Source: Enterobacteriaceae bacterium RIT691 (lineage in GTDB: Bacteria; Pseudomonadota; Gammaproteobacteria; Enterobacterales; Enterobacteriaceae). From it: 64,000 nucleotides of DNA. The position numbers were made by a program, and so were the translations under genes. The stretch spans positions 248,001-312,000 of the forward strand of contig WJYM01000008.1 of NCBI GenBank assembly GCA_009668205.1, in the 5' to 3' direction. Positions 8,793 to 22,608 of the stretch are shown here, one piece after another. A model generated the notes under the pieces. It made no database searches. It worked only from the letters and a program-made list of their open reading frames with translations, and was not told the origin of the DNA. How positions within the stretch are numbered: the first letter of the stretch is position 1; each line of letters opens with the position of its first letter.

Positions 8793-8993
8793 AACGCGTC
8801 CTTTTGCGATTTCACTGCCATTACTTTACTGCTTGTGGCGGGTTTTTCCTCATCTTTGCAGTACAAACATCAGTGCTCATTGCGTATCAACATGCAAATC
8901 GTAGTACAAATATTATGTGTTGTACTACAATTTAGATCACAAAAACGACAACCCATAAATAAAATTTGCTGAAGTGGGGAGCGCAGGCAATAA
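8793..8993 (-). promoter_or_regulatory. dgo operon control region with inverted-repeat operator
   Basis: GTAGTACAA at 8901-8909 and TTGTACTAC at 8920-8928 form a perfect 9-bp inverted repeat. A third related half (GCAGTACAAA) lies near 8859. Each arm resembles TTGTASTACAA sites expected for DgoR. Just upstream, TTTGTGATCTAAATT (about 8930-8944, read leftward) resembles half of a CRP site, fitting catabolite control. The exact -10/-35 hexamers were not resolved. Confidence 0.65.
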
Positions 8994-9026
8994 AAAAGCC
9001 CGCGCTAAAAGCAACGGGCTTGTTTT
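8994..9026 (-). terminator. Terminator after yidA
   Basis: Read leftward: stem AAGCCCG / CGGGCTT with a 12-base loop followed by TTTTTTA, 13 bases after the yidA stop. It insulates the dgo promoter from yidA transcription. Confidence 0.82.
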
Positions 9027-9038
9027 AAGAAGAAGGGT

Positions 9039-9851
9039 TTAATTCAGAACAAATTTCTCGATTGCCCAGGCAACACCGTCTTCCAGATTAGATTTGGTGA
9101 CAAAGTTGGCGACTTCTTTCACGGAGGGGATCGCGTTTTCCATTGCGACACCCATACCCGCGTATTCGATCATCGCGATGTCATTTTCCTGATCGCCGAG
9201 GGTCATCACTTCTTCTGGTTTAATGCCCAGCGTATCCGCCAGGGATTTCACACCGGTGCCTTTATTGACGCGTTTATCGAGGATTTCGAGGAAGAACGGC
9301 GCACTTTTCAGCACGGTATACTTCTCTTTCACTTCCGCCGGAATACGGGCGATGGCTTTATCCAGAATCTCTGGCTCATCAATCATCATCACTTTCAGGA
9401 ACTGCGTATCACGAGCCATATTTTCCGGCTCGCAGAACACCAGCGGAATGGTCGCGACAAAAGATTCATGCACGGTGTAGTAGCTGATATCGCGGTTCGC
9501 CGTATACAGCGTATTGCGATCCAGCGCGTGGAAATGGGAACCGACTTCACGGGAGAGCTGTTCCAGATAGCGGTAGTCATCATAACTCAGCGCCGTTTGC
9601 GCCACGGTGCTGCCATCGCTGGCATTTTGCACCAGAGCACCGTTATAGGTGATGCAGTAGTCGCCTTCTTTCTCCATGTGCAGTTCTTTCAGGTAGCTGT
9701 GAACGCCGGCATACGGGCGTCCAGTGGTCAGCACCACTTTGACGCCGCGCTCGCGCGCCGCAGCAATCGCCTGTTTAACCGCAGGAGAAATCGTGTGGTC
9801 CGGCAGCAGCAATGTTCCGTCCATGTCGATTGCAATGAGTTTGATAGCCAT
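9039..9851 (-). CDS. yidA: Sugar-phosphate phosphatase YidA (HAD family)
   Basis: 270-residue HAD phosphatase of the Cof type (cap C2B). The catalytic DxD is D9-M-D11 in IAIDMDGTLL, motif II is TTGR, and the C-terminal motifs are MTLGDQENDIAM. The E. coli enzyme acts on several sugar phosphates in vitro, such as erythrose 4-phosphate. Monocistronic, between the dgo promoter and a locus not present in E. coli. Confidence 0.96.
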   Translation of the reverse strand: MAIKLIAIDMDGTLLLPDHTISPAVKQAIAAARERGVKVVLTTGRPYAGVHSYLKELHMEKEGDYCITYNGALVQNASDGSTVAQTALSYDDYRYLEQLSREVGSHFHALDRNTLYTANRDISYYTVHESFVATIPLVFCEPENMARDTQFLKVMMIDEPEILDKAIARIPAEVKEKYTVLKSAPFFLEILDKRVNKGTGVKSLADTLGIKPEEVMTLGDQENDIAMIEYAGMGVAMENAIPSVKEVANFVTKSNLEDGVAWAIEKFVLN

Positions 9852-9964
9852 AAGGTCCCCGGGATAAGTGAGTTCTCACTCATGCTAACGCGATTTAGCA
9901 CACAAAAATAGTGCCAGGTTTGGCGCGAATAATGCCTCTTTTCCCTTATCCCGGCGTAATTGAC

Positions 9965-10990
9965 TCAGTCCCGAACGAGCACGATTTTACCAAAAGCCCC
10001 GCGGTCTAAATGTTCAAGTGCCTGATGCAGTTGGTCAAAGCGGTAGCGATGTTCGATCACAGGTTTCAACCCAATGACATCCACCGCGCGGACAAAATCC
10101 TCCAACGCGCGACGATGCCCAACGCCGATACCCTGAATAACGGGGGATTTCAGCAATAGCTCGCTCGCGGGCAACGAGATTTCACTGCCAGCAAGTACAC
10201 CAATCACCGAGATACGCCCGTGGACAGCGACCGCTCGCAGTGAATGCCTCAGATTCTCGCCTCCGACGGTTTCAATAATATGATCGATACCCCGATCCTG
10301 GGTCAGCCCATACAGCGCTTCAACCCAATCCCCCTTCAGACGGTTGATACCCTGATCGGCACCAAGCGCTTTGGCCAGTGCCAGTTTTTCATCGCTGCCC
10401 GATGTCACAAAGACACAGGCACCGTGCGCTTTGGCTATCTGCAATGCAAACATCGCCACACCGCCGGTGCCCTGTACCAGCACTGACTGCCCGGCTCGCA
10501 GATTCCCGCGCTCCACCAACGCAAACCATGCGGTAAGCCCCGCGCACGGCAGCGTACTGGCTTCAGCATCGTCCAGCGTTTCCGGCGCGTTCACCAGCCA
10601 GTTCTCGTCCACAATGATGTATTCCGCCAGCATCCCCTGGAAAAAACCGCCCATCGTCCGGTACGGTAAATGCCGCGCGTCCCCTCCTGGTTTACCGTCG
10701 AGCCACTCCGGCGAGAACGTGGAGATCACCCGGGCGCCTGTTGTAAAACGCGTCACCCCATCGCCGATAGCGTCCACCACCCCCGCCATGTCTGATGCGG
10801 GCGTAAACGGGAATCGAAGCCCTATCGGCATACTGCCTTCAATCACCATTTTATCGCGATAGTTCAGCGCGACGGCATTCACCCGCACGCGCACTTCGCC
10901 AGAACCCGGTTGTGAAACCGGCGCTTGAACCAGGTTGAGATTGTCACGCCCAAGCGCATTCATGACCCAACGCTGCATTGTTTCTGCCAT
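9965..10990 (-). CDS. Zinc-independent MDR oxidoreductase (quinone-oxidoreductase/alcohol-dehydrogenase-like)
   Basis: 341-residue medium-chain dehydrogenase/reductase. A GroES-like N-terminal domain (about 1-130) is followed by a Rossmann domain whose cofactor loop is VQGTGGVAMFALQIAKA (about 165-185). The usual catalytic-zinc Cys is replaced (ALNYRDK), so it is probably an NADPH-dependent quinone or enone reductase rather than a zinc alcohol dehydrogenase. The start at 10990 was chosen for its GGGGAGA ribosome site; the longer frame to 11215 overlaps the divergent LysR gene. The substrate is unknown. Not present here in E. coli K-12. Confidence 0.82.
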   Translation of the reverse strand: MAETMQRWVMNALGRDNLNLVQAPVSQPGSGEVRVRVNAVALNYRDKMVIEGSMPIGLRFPFTPASDMAGVVDAIGDGVTRFTTGARVISTFSPEWLDGKPGGDARHLPYRTMGGFFQGMLAEYIIVDENWLVNAPETLDDAEASTLPCAGLTAWFALVERGNLRAGQSVLVQGTGGVAMFALQIAKAHGACVFVTSGSDEKLALAKALGADQGINRLKGDWVEALYGLTQDRGIDHIIETVGGENLRHSLRAVAVHGRISVIGVLAGSEISLPASELLLKSPVIQGIGVGHRRALEDFVRAVDVIGLKPVIEHRYRFDQLHQALEHLDRGAFGKIVLVRD

Positions 10991-11102
10991 CTTTCTTCTC
11001 CCCGCTATCGACCCGATTGTCAGTACAGGAAGTCTAGCGTTGACCGAAAGGATCCAGTGGCGATAAGTTGTCTCATCATTGACGCCTGAATGGATACAAT
11101 CC

Positions 11103-12017
11103 GTGACCGATAGCCTGAAAGAGATTCCCATTTTTGTCGCCGCCGTTGAGGCGGGAAGTTTTTCGCAGGCCGCCACCCGGCTGCATTTATCACGCTCGGC
11201 GGTGGGAAAAAGCATCGCTCGTCTGGAAGAACGACTCGGCGTCCGGCTGTTTCAGCGAACAACAAGAAGCCAGAGCCTGACGGACAGCGGCGCCCTTTTC
11301 TACGAACGATGCCAGCGCGCGCTGGAAGAAATCCGTGGCGCGGAATCCCTGCTGGAAACCGGTAAACATCAGGTGAGTGGCCGTCTGCGTGTCGCGCTGC
11401 CGGTGCTGTTTGGCCGCCAGTGCGTTGCGCCGCTGCTGATTGAGCTGACGCAGGAACATCCCGGTCTTGAACTTGAGCTCGCCTTCAGCGACCGCGTCGT
11501 GGACATCGTGGAAGAAGGGTTCGATATGGCGATACGTAATGGCACACTCGCCGACAGTTCCGTGCTGGTCGCACGCAAACTGGGTGAACATCGGATGGTG
11601 CTGTGCGCAGCGCCGGATTATCTGGCAGCAAATGGCCGACCCGACACCCTTGCCGATTTACACCAGCATCGCGCCATTAACTATCTGCGTGCAGGCAAAG
11701 TGCTGCCCTGGCAGCTCGCGGATAACCATGGAAATTCGCACAGCTTCCTGCCTAAATCATCGATAAATATGGATGACTTACAGGCCATTGCCGATGCCGC
11801 CTTAAAAGGATACGGACTGGCGTGGCTCCCCTGCTGGATGGCGCGAGGGGCGATTCAACAGGGAACGCTTATTCCCCTGTTGAAGCAGGCTCCGGATGTC
11901 CGCTTTGACGTTCATGCCGTCTGGCAGCGAACGACCCACCTGCCGCTGAAAATGCGGGTTGCAGTCGACATGCTGATACACCGTTTGCCGGCTGTGATGT
12001 CGGTGGATTTGGCATAA
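11103..12017 (+). CDS. LysR-family transcriptional regulator
   Basis: About 304 residues. The N-terminal winged helix-turn-helix (residues about 5-63: AVEAGSFSQAATRLHLSRSAVGKSIARLEERLG) is followed by a LysR substrate-binding domain (about 90-295). It resembles the large CrgA/AaeR-like group often encoded divergently from oxidoreductases. The GTG at 11103 (VTDSLKEIPIF) is favoured as start because it puts the helix-turn-helix at the usual distance; a TTG at 11079 is an alternative. Divergent from the MDR gene across about 110 bases, so it probably controls that gene and itself. Confidence 0.82.
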   Translation: MTDSLKEIPIFVAAVEAGSFSQAATRLHLSRSAVGKSIARLEERLGVRLFQRTTRSQSLTDSGALFYERCQRALEEIRGAESLLETGKHQVSGRLRVALPVLFGRQCVAPLLIELTQEHPGLELELAFSDRVVDIVEEGFDMAIRNGTLADSSVLVARKLGEHRMVLCAAPDYLAANGRPDTLADLHQHRAINYLRAGKVLPWQLADNHGNSHSFLPKSSINMDDLQAIADAALKGYGLAWLPCWMARGAIQQGTLIPLLKQAPDVRFDVHAVWQRTTHLPLKMRVAVDMLIHRLPAVMSVDLA

Positions 12018-12047
12018 GAGCCAATCCTTCGTTTTTGTTTTATCCAT

Positions 12048-12075
12048 AAAAAAGCCGCGCAGTAAGCGCGGCCTG
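12048..12075 (-). terminator. gyrB terminator
   Basis: Read leftward: GCCGCGC-TTACT-GCGCGGC followed by six T, about 20 bases after the gyrB stop. In the other direction the tail is weak, but the stem could also stop the convergent LysR transcript. Confidence 0.9.
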
Positions 12076-12096
12076 TGTTTTGCAAAGCGAGTTGCG

Positions 12097-15612
<3,516 letters not shown>

Positions 15613-15613
<1 letters not shown>

Positions 15614-16713
15614 TACAATCTCATTGGCATAACGACGTAGGCCGCACTTTGGCTGGCAGCATCTTCAATCTGAACGCTGGAAACAGAATCGGTCAGCAGA
15701 ATACGAACGTTTTCGCACTTCAGCGCGTTAAGCACGTCCAGCACGTAGCTGACGTTGAACCCGATTTCCATTTCGGTCCCGGCGTAGGTGACATCCAGAA
15801 TCTCTTCTGCTTCTTCCTGCTCCGGGTTATTGGCGGTAATTTTCAGCTGGTTTTCGCTGACGTACAGGCGCACACCGCGGAATTTCTCATTAGAGAGGAT
15901 TGCCGCACGGGCAAACGCCTGCTTGAGAATATCGCAGCCCGCATCCAGGTGTTTATCCGGATTTTTCGGCAGCACGCGACGGTAGTCCGGGAAGCGGCCA
16001 TCCACCAGTTTAGAGGTGAAAATGAAATCGCCAACGTGGGCACGGATGTTGTTGCTGCCAATCTGCACGCGCATCGGGTTTTCGCCGCCGTCGAGCATAC
16101 GCATCAGCTCGATAACGCCTTTACGCGGTACGATCACCGAATGGTTCGGCAGCGATTCGCCAATCGGCATCGAGCACACCGCCAGACGGTGACCGTCTGT
16201 TGCCACGGTACGCAGCTCTTCGCCTTCGGTTTCAAACAGCATGCCGTTTAAGTAGTAACGCACATCCTGATGCGCCATCGAGAACTGGGTGGCTTCAATC
16301 AGACGCTTCATCGTCGCCTGGGCAACGGTGAATTCGACTTCGCTCTGCCAGTCGTCGAGGTTCGGGAAGTCGGCGGCGGGCAGCGTGGAAAGCGAGAAAC
16401 GGCTGCGGCCTGAGCGCACCAGCATACGATCGCCTTCAAGCTGTACGGCGATTTCCGCGCCTTCCGGCAGACCGCGGCAAATATCGAAGAACTTGCGCGC
16501 CGGTACGGTGGTCGCACCCGGATCGTGCGGCTGAATCAGCGCGACGCGTGCGACCATTTCCATTTCGAGGTCGGTCCCGGTCAGTGACAGGGAACCTTCT
16601 GTTACCTGCAGCAGCAGGTTGCCAAGGATCGGCAACGTCGGACGGCCACCTAACGGGCCACTGACCTGCTGCAACGGTTTTAATAGATGTTCACGTTCAA
16701 CGGTAAATTTCAT
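15613..16713 (-). CDS. dnaN: DNA polymerase III beta sliding clamp
   Basis: 366-residue processivity clamp that dimerises around DNA and tethers Pol III; it also binds Hda, MutS and other clamp-binding proteins. Three clamp domains of about 120 residues each. The N-terminus [19 protein letters not shown] and the C-terminus [11 protein letters not shown], which forms part of the binding pocket, are intact. It is 4 bases downstream of dnaA and overlaps recF. Confidence 0.99.
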
Positions 16714-16717
16714 AGCG

Positions 16718-18115
16718 TCACGAAGATAATGTTCTGATTAAATTGGAGAAATCTTCTTTGATGTCATGGCTTTCTTCACGCAACTGTTCGATCTTGCGGC
16801 ACGCATGCAGCACGGTCGTATGGTCACGGCCACCAAACGCATCGCCAATTTCCGGCAGGCTGTGGTTGGTGAGCTCCTTCGCCAGCGCCATCGCCATCTG
16901 GCGCGGACGTGCCACAGAGCGAGAACGACGCTTAGACAACAAATCTGCCACTTTGATTTTGTAGTATTCCGCCACCGTCTTCTGAATATTGTCGATGGTG
17001 ACCAGTTTTTCCTGCAGCGCCAGCAAATCACGCAGCGCTTCACGCACGAAATCGATAGTAATGGCGCGGCCGGTAAAGTTGGCGTTGGCAATCACGCGGT
17101 TCAGCGCGCCTTCAAGCTCTCGCACATTGGAACGCAGACGCTTGGCAATAAAGAAGGCCACTTCACCCGGCAGACGGATATCGTTCTCGTCTGCTTTTTT
17201 CATCAGGATCGCCACGCGCGTTTCAAGCTCAGGGGGCTCGATCGCAACGGTTAAGCCCCAACCAAAACGGGATTTCAGACGATCTTCAACCCCATTGATC
17301 TCTTTAGGGTAGCGATCCGACGTCAGAATGATCTGTTGATTCCCTTCGAGCAGGGCATTGAACGTGTGGAAAAATTCTTCCTGGGATCGTTCTTTATTCG
17401 CAAAGAACTGGATGTCATCGATCAACAGCGCATCTACAGAGCGGTAATAGCGTTTGAACTCTTCGATGGCGTTGTTCTGCAGGGCTTTGACCATATCCTG
17501 AACAAAGCGCTCAGAGTGCATGTACACCACTTTCGCATTGGGTTTGCGAGCGATGATCCCATTACCCACAGCGTGCAAAAGGTGAGTCTTACCGAGGCCC
17601 GTGCCGCCATAAAGGAACAGAGGGTTATAAGCACCACCCGGGTTATCCGCCACCTGACGGGCCGCCGCGCGTGCCAGCTGGTTCGATTTACCTTCGACGA
17701 AGTTATCGAACGTGTGTTTAACGTTCACGTTGGAGCGATAGGATGGCTCAGCAGGCGCAGGAACGTTGTCCCAGCCCGGGCGCGCTGCAGGTACAGCAAC
17801 ACGCGGAGTTTGCACTTGCGTTTGCGCCTGAACAACGGCGTGAGCCGTCTCTCTTACAACCTGTGTTGCGGGGCGGGCACCGACTTCAAAGCGCAACTGT
17901 GGCGCATCGGTACCGCAGAAATCATTCAACAGGCCGTTGATGTTATTGAGGTATTTATCCCTGACCCAATCGAGCACGAAACGGTTTGGCGCATACAAAG
18001 CCAGCGTATTATCGCTCAGTTCCGCCTGCAACGGGCGGATCCACATGCTGAATTCTGTGGCTGGTAACTCATCCTGCAATCGGGCAAGACACTGCTGCCA
18101 AAGCGAAAGTGACAC
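16718..18115 (-). CDS. dnaA: Chromosomal replication initiator DnaA
   Basis: 465-residue AAA+ initiator that binds DnaA boxes at oriC, melts the AT-rich element and recruits DnaB. Domain I (about 1-85, [17 protein letters not shown]) is followed by a variable linker rich in Gln, Ala and Pro, then the AAA+ domain with Walker [10 protein letters not shown] and Walker [10 protein letters not shown]-terminal domain IV carries the DnaA signature [22 protein letters not shown] start at 18115 is chosen by homology with E. coli; the frame extends further but without homology. The linker differs most from E. coli. Confidence 0.99.
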   Translation of the reverse strand: MSLSLWQQCLARLQDELPATEFSMWIRPLQAELSDNTLALYAPNRFVLDWVRDKYLNNINGLLNDFCGTDAPQLRFEVGARPATQVVRETAHAVVQAQTQVQTPRVAVPAARPGWDNVPAPAEPSYRSNVNVKHTFDNFVEGKSNQLARAAARQVADNPGGAYNPLFLYGGTGLGKTHLLHAVGNGIIARKPNAKVVYMHSERFVQDMVKALQNNAIEEFKRYYRSVDALLIDDIQFFANKERSQEEFFHTFNALLEGNQQIILTSDRYPKEINGVEDRLKSRFGWGLTVAIEPPELETRVAILMKKADENDIRLPGEVAFFIAKRLRSNVRELEGALNRVIANANFTGRAITIDFVREALRDLLALQEKLVTIDNIQKTVAEYYKIKVADLLSKRRSRSVARPRQMAMALAKELTNHSLPEIGDAFGGRDHTTVLHACRKIEQLREESHDIKEDFSNLIRTLSS

Positions 18116-18464
18116 GGCGGACTCCACTCGAACAAAAAGGGTGATACTGAAATTAATGATTGTAGGCACACGCCAGAAAAGCCCTCAGACCACTACAATG
18201 AGGGGACGTGCGAACCGCTATCTGCGGTTTTTACTCTGTTCAGGATCCAGGATCCCGAACAGGACCGCGGATCATAGCCTAAACTGAGCCAGAGATCTTC
18301 TGTTTCTCACAGATTCTTCCCGATTTATCCACAGGAAGGATCGGGACCGGCTAAGTGTAAACGATCAGGCTTAGGTGAGGGGCGATTTCTCGCGCATATT
18401 GGAAAAATTAATGAGTAACGACAATTTTTTGCTTAAACGATCTAATAAAGATCCCGGGGGATCC
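18116..18464 (-). promoter_or_regulatory. dnaA promoter region with DnaA box and GATC cluster
   Basis: Control region upstream of dnaA. A perfect DnaA box TTATCCACA lies at 18325-18333, consistent with known DnaA autoregulation. A TATGAT at 18271-18276 (read leftward) is a candidate -10 for the main promoter. Nine GATC sites fall between 18244 and 18463, about ten times the chance density, which fits Dam methylation and SeqA control as in E. coli. Confidence 0.8.
18325..18333 (+). promoter_or_regulatory. Consensus DnaA box in the dnaA promoter
   Basis: TTATCCACA, an exact match to the high-affinity DnaA box. Confidence 0.88.
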
Positions 18465-18492
18465 TTGCGCTTTAACGGGCAGGCTTTATAAT
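18465..18492 (+). promoter_or_regulatory. Distal rpmH promoter
   Basis: TTGCGC, a 16-base spacer, then TATAAT at 18487-18492. Position and sequence resemble rpmHp1 of E. coli. Confidence 0.7.
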
Positions 18493-18590
18493 CCCCCACC
18501 CGGTGCGTGCTACTCGCTAACAGGTACCGTTCCTCGCTCACTTTTCATGCACAATTGTGTGGAAATCAGCGGGAAACAAGGTAAAGAGAA

Positions 18591-18619
18591 TTGACTCCGG
18601 AGTGTACAATTATTACAAT
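18591..18619 (+). promoter_or_regulatory. Main rpmH-rnpA promoter
   Basis: TTGACT at 18591-18596, an optimal 17-base spacer and TACAAT at 18614-18619: a near-consensus sigma-70 promoter. It gives a leader of about 95 nt before rpmH. Confidence 0.82.
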
Positions 18620-18708
18620 CCGGCCTCTTTAATCACCCACACTGAAGCGGAAGTCGTTCGAATCTCGTTCGGGTACACGCAAAAGTCAGTGAATTTATTC
18701 AAGTTTAG

Positions 18709-18861
<153 letters not shown>

Positions 18862-18877
18862 TAAAGCTAACCCCTGA

Positions 18878-19237
18878 GTGGTTAAGCTAGCATTTCCCAG
18901 GGAGTTACGTTTGTTAACTCCCACTCATTTCACATTCGTCTTCCAGCAGCCGCAACGGGCTGGCACGCCGCAAATCACCATCCTCGGCCGCCTAAATTCG
19001 CTGGGGCATCCCCGCATCGGTCTTACTGTCGCCAAGAAAAACGTTAAACGCGCCCATGAACGCAATCGGATTAAACGTCTGACGCGTGAAAGCTTCCGTT
19101 TACGCCAACATGAACTTCCCGCGATGGATTTCGTGGTGGTGGCAAAGAAAGGGGTTGCTGACCTCGACAACCGGGCACTCACGGAAGCGTTGGAAAAATT
19201 ATGGCGCCGTCACTGTCGCCTGGCTCACGGGTCCTGA
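18878..19237 (+). CDS. rnpA: Ribonuclease P protein component RnpA
   Basis: 119-residue basic protein that binds the catalytic RNase P RNA and helps it process the 5' ends of tRNAs. The RNR signature is present as [21 protein letters not shown], with the preceding IGLTVAKK strand. A GTG start at 18878, 16 bases after rpmH, is the same as in E. coli. Its last 37 bases overlap yidD in another frame. Confidence 0.98.
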   Translation: MVKLAFPRELRLLTPTHFTFVFQQPQRAGTPQITILGRLNSLGHPRIGLTVAKKNVKRAHERNRIKRLTRESFRLRQHELPAMDFVVVAKKGVADLDNRALTEALEKLWRRHCRLAHGS

Positions 19238-19458
19238 TAGCCCTTATCAGGGTCTATCAACGCCTGATTAGTCCGCTACTCGGGCCACACTGCCGTTTTA
19301 CTCCCACCTGTTCACAATACGGAATTGAGGCATTGCGCAGGTTTGGAGTGATAAAAGGCAGTTGGTTGACGGTGAAACGCGTATTAAAATGCCACCCTTT
19401 ACACCCGGGTGGTGACGATCCCGTCCCACCAGGACATTCTAATACCAGAGAACACTAA
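19201..19458 (+). CDS. yidD: Membrane protein insertion efficiency factor YidD
   Basis: 85-residue membrane-associated protein that assists YidC-dependent insertion. It starts with an amphipathic segment ([18 protein letters not shown]) followed by the conserved Cys motif [14 protein letters not shown] and [11 protein letters not shown]. Overlaps the end of rnpA and ends 2 bases before yidC, so it is very probably co-translated with both. Confidence 0.97.
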   Translation: MAPSLSPGSRVLIALIRVYQRLISPLLGPHCRFTPTCSQYGIEALRRFGVIKGSWLTVKRVLKCHPLHPGGDDPVPPGHSNTREH

Positions 19459-19460
19459 CG

Positions 19461-21107
19461 ATGGATTCGCAACGCAATCTTCTTATCATCGCTTTGTTGT
19501 TCGTGTCTTTCATGATTTGGCAGGCATGGGAACAGGACAAAAATCCTCAGCCCCAGCAGCAAGTCACGCAGACTACGACCACCGCAGCGGGTAGCGCCGC
19601 CGACCAGGGCGTACCGGCCAGTGGCCAGGGAAAACTGATTACGGTGAAAACCGACGTGCTTGAGCTGACCATCAACACCCGTGGTGGTGATATTGAGCAG
19701 GCGCAGCTTCCGGCTTACCCGAAAGCACTGAAATCAGACGAACCGTTCCAGTTACTGGAAACCACGCCACAGTTTATCTATCAGGCGCAAAGCGGCTTAA
19801 CCGGTCGTGATGGTCCGGATAACCCGGCTAACGGCCCACGTCCGCTGTATAACGTTGATAAAGATGCGTTTGTCCTGGCTGATGGCCAGAATGACATCGT
19901 CATTCCACTGACCTATACCGATAAAGCAGGCAACGTCTTCACCAAAACCTTCACCCTGAAACGCGGTGATTATGCAGTAACGGTGAATTACGACGTGAAG
20001 AACACCAGCGAGAAACCGCTGGAAGTGTCGACTTTCGGTCAGCTGAAGCAGAGTGCGGCACTGCCGACCAACCGCGATACGCAGACCGGCGGCCTGTCTA
20101 CGATGCACACCTTCCGCGGTGCAGCGTACTCCACGTCTGAGTCTAAGTACGAAAAATACAAATTCGATACCATCGCTGATAACGAGAACCTGAACACCAA
20201 CACCAAGAACGGTTGGGTTGCCATGCTGCAACAGTACTTCACGACCGCATGGGTTCCGGAGAACAACGGTACGAATAACTTCTACACCGCAAACCTCGGT
20301 AACGGCGTAGTGGCTATCGGCTATAAATCTCAGCCGGTTCTGGTACAGCCAGGCCAGGCAGATCAGCTTAAGAGCACCCTGTGGGTCGGCCCGGCAATTC
20401 AGGACAAGATGGCCGCCGTCGCGCCACACCTGGACCTGACCGTTGACTACGGCTGGTTGTGGTTCATCTCTCAGCCGCTGTTTAAGCTGCTGAAGTTTAT
20501 CCACAGCTTCCTCGGTAACTGGGGCTTCTCCATTATCGTTATCACCTTTATCGTTCGTGGCATCATGTACCCGCTGACCAAAGCGCAGTACACCTCCATG
20601 GCGAAAATGCGCATGCTGCAGCCGAAGATTGCGGCGATGCGTGAGCGTCTGGGTGATGACAAACAGCGTCAGAGCCAGGAAATGATGGCCCTGTACAAAG
20701 CGGAGAAAGTGAACCCGCTGGGCGGCTGCTTCCCACTGATTATTCAGATGCCAATCTTCCTGGCACTGTATTACATGCTGAGCGCCTCCGTTGAACTGCG
20801 TCATGCGCCGTTCATGCTGTGGATCCACGACCTGTCTGCACAAGACCCGTACTACATTCTGCCAATCATCATGGGTGCAACGATGTTCTTCATTCAGAAG
20901 ATGTCGCCAACCACCGTGACTGACCCAATGCAGCAGAAGATCATGACCTTTATGCCGGTCATCTTTACGGTGTTCTTCCTGTGGTTCCCGTCTGGTCTGG
21001 TGGTGTACTACATCGTCAGCAACCTGGTCACCATCATCCAGCAGCAGCTGATTTACCGTGGTCTGGAAAAACGTGGCCTGCATAGCCGCGAAAAGAAAAA
21101 GTCCTGA
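19461..21107 (+). CDS. yidC: Membrane protein insertase YidC
   Basis: 548-residue inner-membrane insertase of the YidC/Oxa1/Alb3 family. It has an N-terminal signal-anchor ([18 protein letters not shown]), then a large periplasmic domain (about 30-340), then five C-terminal membrane helices that include [21 protein letters not shown] with the hydrophilic-groove Arg and [18 protein letters not shown]. Ends in a basic tail (EKKKS). Full length compared with E. coli. Confidence 0.99.
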   Translation: MDSQRNLLIIALLFVSFMIWQAWEQDKNPQPQQQVTQTTTTAAGSAADQGVPASGQGKLITVKTDVLELTINTRGGDIEQAQLPAYPKALKSDEPFQLLETTPQFIYQAQSGLTGRDGPDNPANGPRPLYNVDKDAFVLADGQNDIVIPLTYTDKAGNVFTKTFTLKRGDYAVTVNYDVKNTSEKPLEVSTFGQLKQSAALPTNRDTQTGGLSTMHTFRGAAYSTSESKYEKYKFDTIADNENLNTNTKNGWVAMLQQYFTTAWVPENNGTNNFYTANLGNGVVAIGYKSQPVLVQPGQADQLKSTLWVGPAIQDKMAAVAPHLDLTVDYGWLWFISQPLFKLLKFIHSFLGNWGFSIIVITFIVRGIMYPLTKAQYTSMAKMRMLQPKIAAMRERLGDDKQRQSQEMMALYKAEKVNPLGGCFPLIIQMPIFLALYYMLSASVELRHAPFMLWIHDLSAQDPYYILPIIMGATMFFIQKMSPTTVTDPMQQKIMTFMPVIFTVFFLWFPSGLVVYYIVSNLVTIIQQQLIYRGLEKRGLHSREKKKS

Positions 21108-21131
21108 TTCGGTAACTTAACGCTAAAATAG

Positions 21132-21156
21132 GGCGGTCGATTGACCGCCTTTTTTA
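21132..21156 (+). terminator. Terminator after yidC
   Basis: GGCGGTCGATTGACCGCC followed by six T, 24 bases after the yidC stop and just before mnmE. It would attenuate, or separate, mnmE transcription. Confidence 0.85.
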
Positions 21157-21177
21157 TTGTATTGAGCGAGACCCACC

Positions 21178-22542
21178 ATGAACCACAACGACACTATCGT
21201 CGCCCAGGCAACTCCACCAGGGCGCGGCGGCGTAGGGATCCTACGCATCTCAGGCCTGAAAGCGCGTGAAGTCGCTGAAGTTGTCCTGGGTAAGCTGCCG
21301 AAGCCCCGCTATGCCGATTACCTGCCGTTTAAAGATACCGACGGCACGACGCTGGATCAGGGCATCGCGTTATGGTTCCCGGGGCCGAACTCCTTCACGG
21401 GGGAAGATGTGCTGGAGCTCCAGGGACACGGTGGGCCCGTCATTCTTGACCTGCTGCTGAAACGCATCCTGAAGCTGCAGGGTTTACGTATCGCTAACCC
21501 CGGTGAGTTTTCCGAACGCGCCTTTCTGAACGACAAGCTGGATTTGGCCCAGGCAGAAGCCATCGCCGATCTGATTGACGCCAGTTCAGAACAGGCCGCT
21601 CGCTCGGCAATGAACTCGCTTCAGGGCGCGTTTTCTACGCGGGTGAACCATCTTGTCGAAGCCCTGACGCATCTGCGTATCTATGTGGAAGCCGCTATCG
21701 ATTTCCCGGACGAAGAAATTGATTTCCTGTCCGACGGAAAAATCGAAGCGCAGCTGAACCAGGTTATGGGCGATCTCGATGCCGTTCGCGCGGAAGCGCG
21801 CCAGGGCAGCCTGCTGCGGGAAGGGATGAAGGTGGTGATCGCCGGTCGTCCTAACGCCGGGAAATCGAGCCTGCTGAATGCGCTGGCGGGCCGTGAAGCC
21901 GCCATCGTAACGGATATCGCAGGCACCACTCGCGACGTCCTGCGTGAACACATTCACATCGACGGTATGCCTCTGCACATCATCGACACCGCTGGCCTGC
22001 GCGATGCCAGTGATGAAGTGGAGCGTATCGGCATTGAACGTGCCTGGCAGGAAATTGAGCAGGCCGATCGCGTGCTGTTTATGGTCGACAGCACCACCAC
22101 CCGCGCCGTCGACCCGGCTGAAATCTGGCCTGACTTTATTGCCCGATTACCGGCGAATCTGCCGATCACCGTGGTGCGTAACAAAGCAGACATGACGGGC
22201 GAAACCGTCGGTCTGAACGATGTGAATGGTCACTCACTTATTCGCCTGTCGGCACGTCAGGGTGAAGGTGTGGATATCCTGCGTGACCACCTTAAACAGA
22301 GCATGGGCTTTGATACCAACATGGAAGGCGGTTTCCTGGCCCGTCGTCGCCACCTGCAGGCGCTGGAAGCCGCGGCAACCCACCTGGAACAAGGGAAAGA
22401 GCAGCTGTTGGGCGCCTGGGCCGGGGAATTGCTGGCAGAAGAGCTGCGTCTGGCTCAACAGGCGCTGAGCGAAATTACCGGAGAATTCACCTCCGACGAT
22501 CTGCTGGGCCGTATTTTCTCAAGCTTCTGCATCGGAAAATAA
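21178..22542 (+). CDS. mnmE: tRNA modification GTPase MnmE
   Basis: 454-residue GTPase that acts with MnmG to install the cmnm5 or nm5 group at U34 of several tRNAs. The N-terminal folate-binding domain (about 1-118) is followed by a helical domain interrupted by the G domain: G1 [10 protein letters not shown]3 DTAGLRD, G4 NKADM. The C-terminal CIGK motif carries the conserved Cys. The start AUG follows GAGCGAGACC. In this genome its partner mnmG lies about 26 kb away, next to oriC. Confidence 0.99.
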   Translation: MNHNDTIVAQATPPGRGGVGILRISGLKAREVAEVVLGKLPKPRYADYLPFKDTDGTTLDQGIALWFPGPNSFTGEDVLELQGHGGPVILDLLLKRILKLQGLRIANPGEFSERAFLNDKLDLAQAEAIADLIDASSEQAARSAMNSLQGAFSTRVNHLVEALTHLRIYVEAAIDFPDEEIDFLSDGKIEAQLNQVMGDLDAVRAEARQGSLLREGMKVVIAGRPNAGKSSLLNALAGREAAIVTDIAGTTRDVLREHIHIDGMPLHIIDTAGLRDASDEVERIGIERAWQEIEQADRVLFMVDSTTTRAVDPAEIWPDFIARLPANLPITVVRNKADMTGETVGLNDVNGHSLIRLSARQGEGVDILRDHLKQSMGFDTNMEGGFLARRRHLQALEAAATHLEQGKEQLLGAWAGELLAEELRLAQQALSEITGEFTSDDLLGRIFSSFCIGK

Positions 22543-22574
22543 TGGCCGCACTGGTCATTATGTAAGCATACACT

Positions 22575-22608
22575 AACCCGCATCAACACCCTGTTGCTGC
22601 GGGTTTTT
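22575..22608 (+). terminator. mnmE terminator
   Basis: Stem AACCCGCA / TGCGGGTT with a 15-base loop and a T run, 32 bases after the mnmE stop. In E. coli tnaCAB follows here; in this window the next gene is mdtL, 155 bases after mnmE. Confidence 0.8.

Noticed and set aside
19797-21083. A 428-codon minus-strand frame opposite yidC
   Set aside because: His- and Arg-rich reverse-frame translation without domains; yidC on the other strand is certain.
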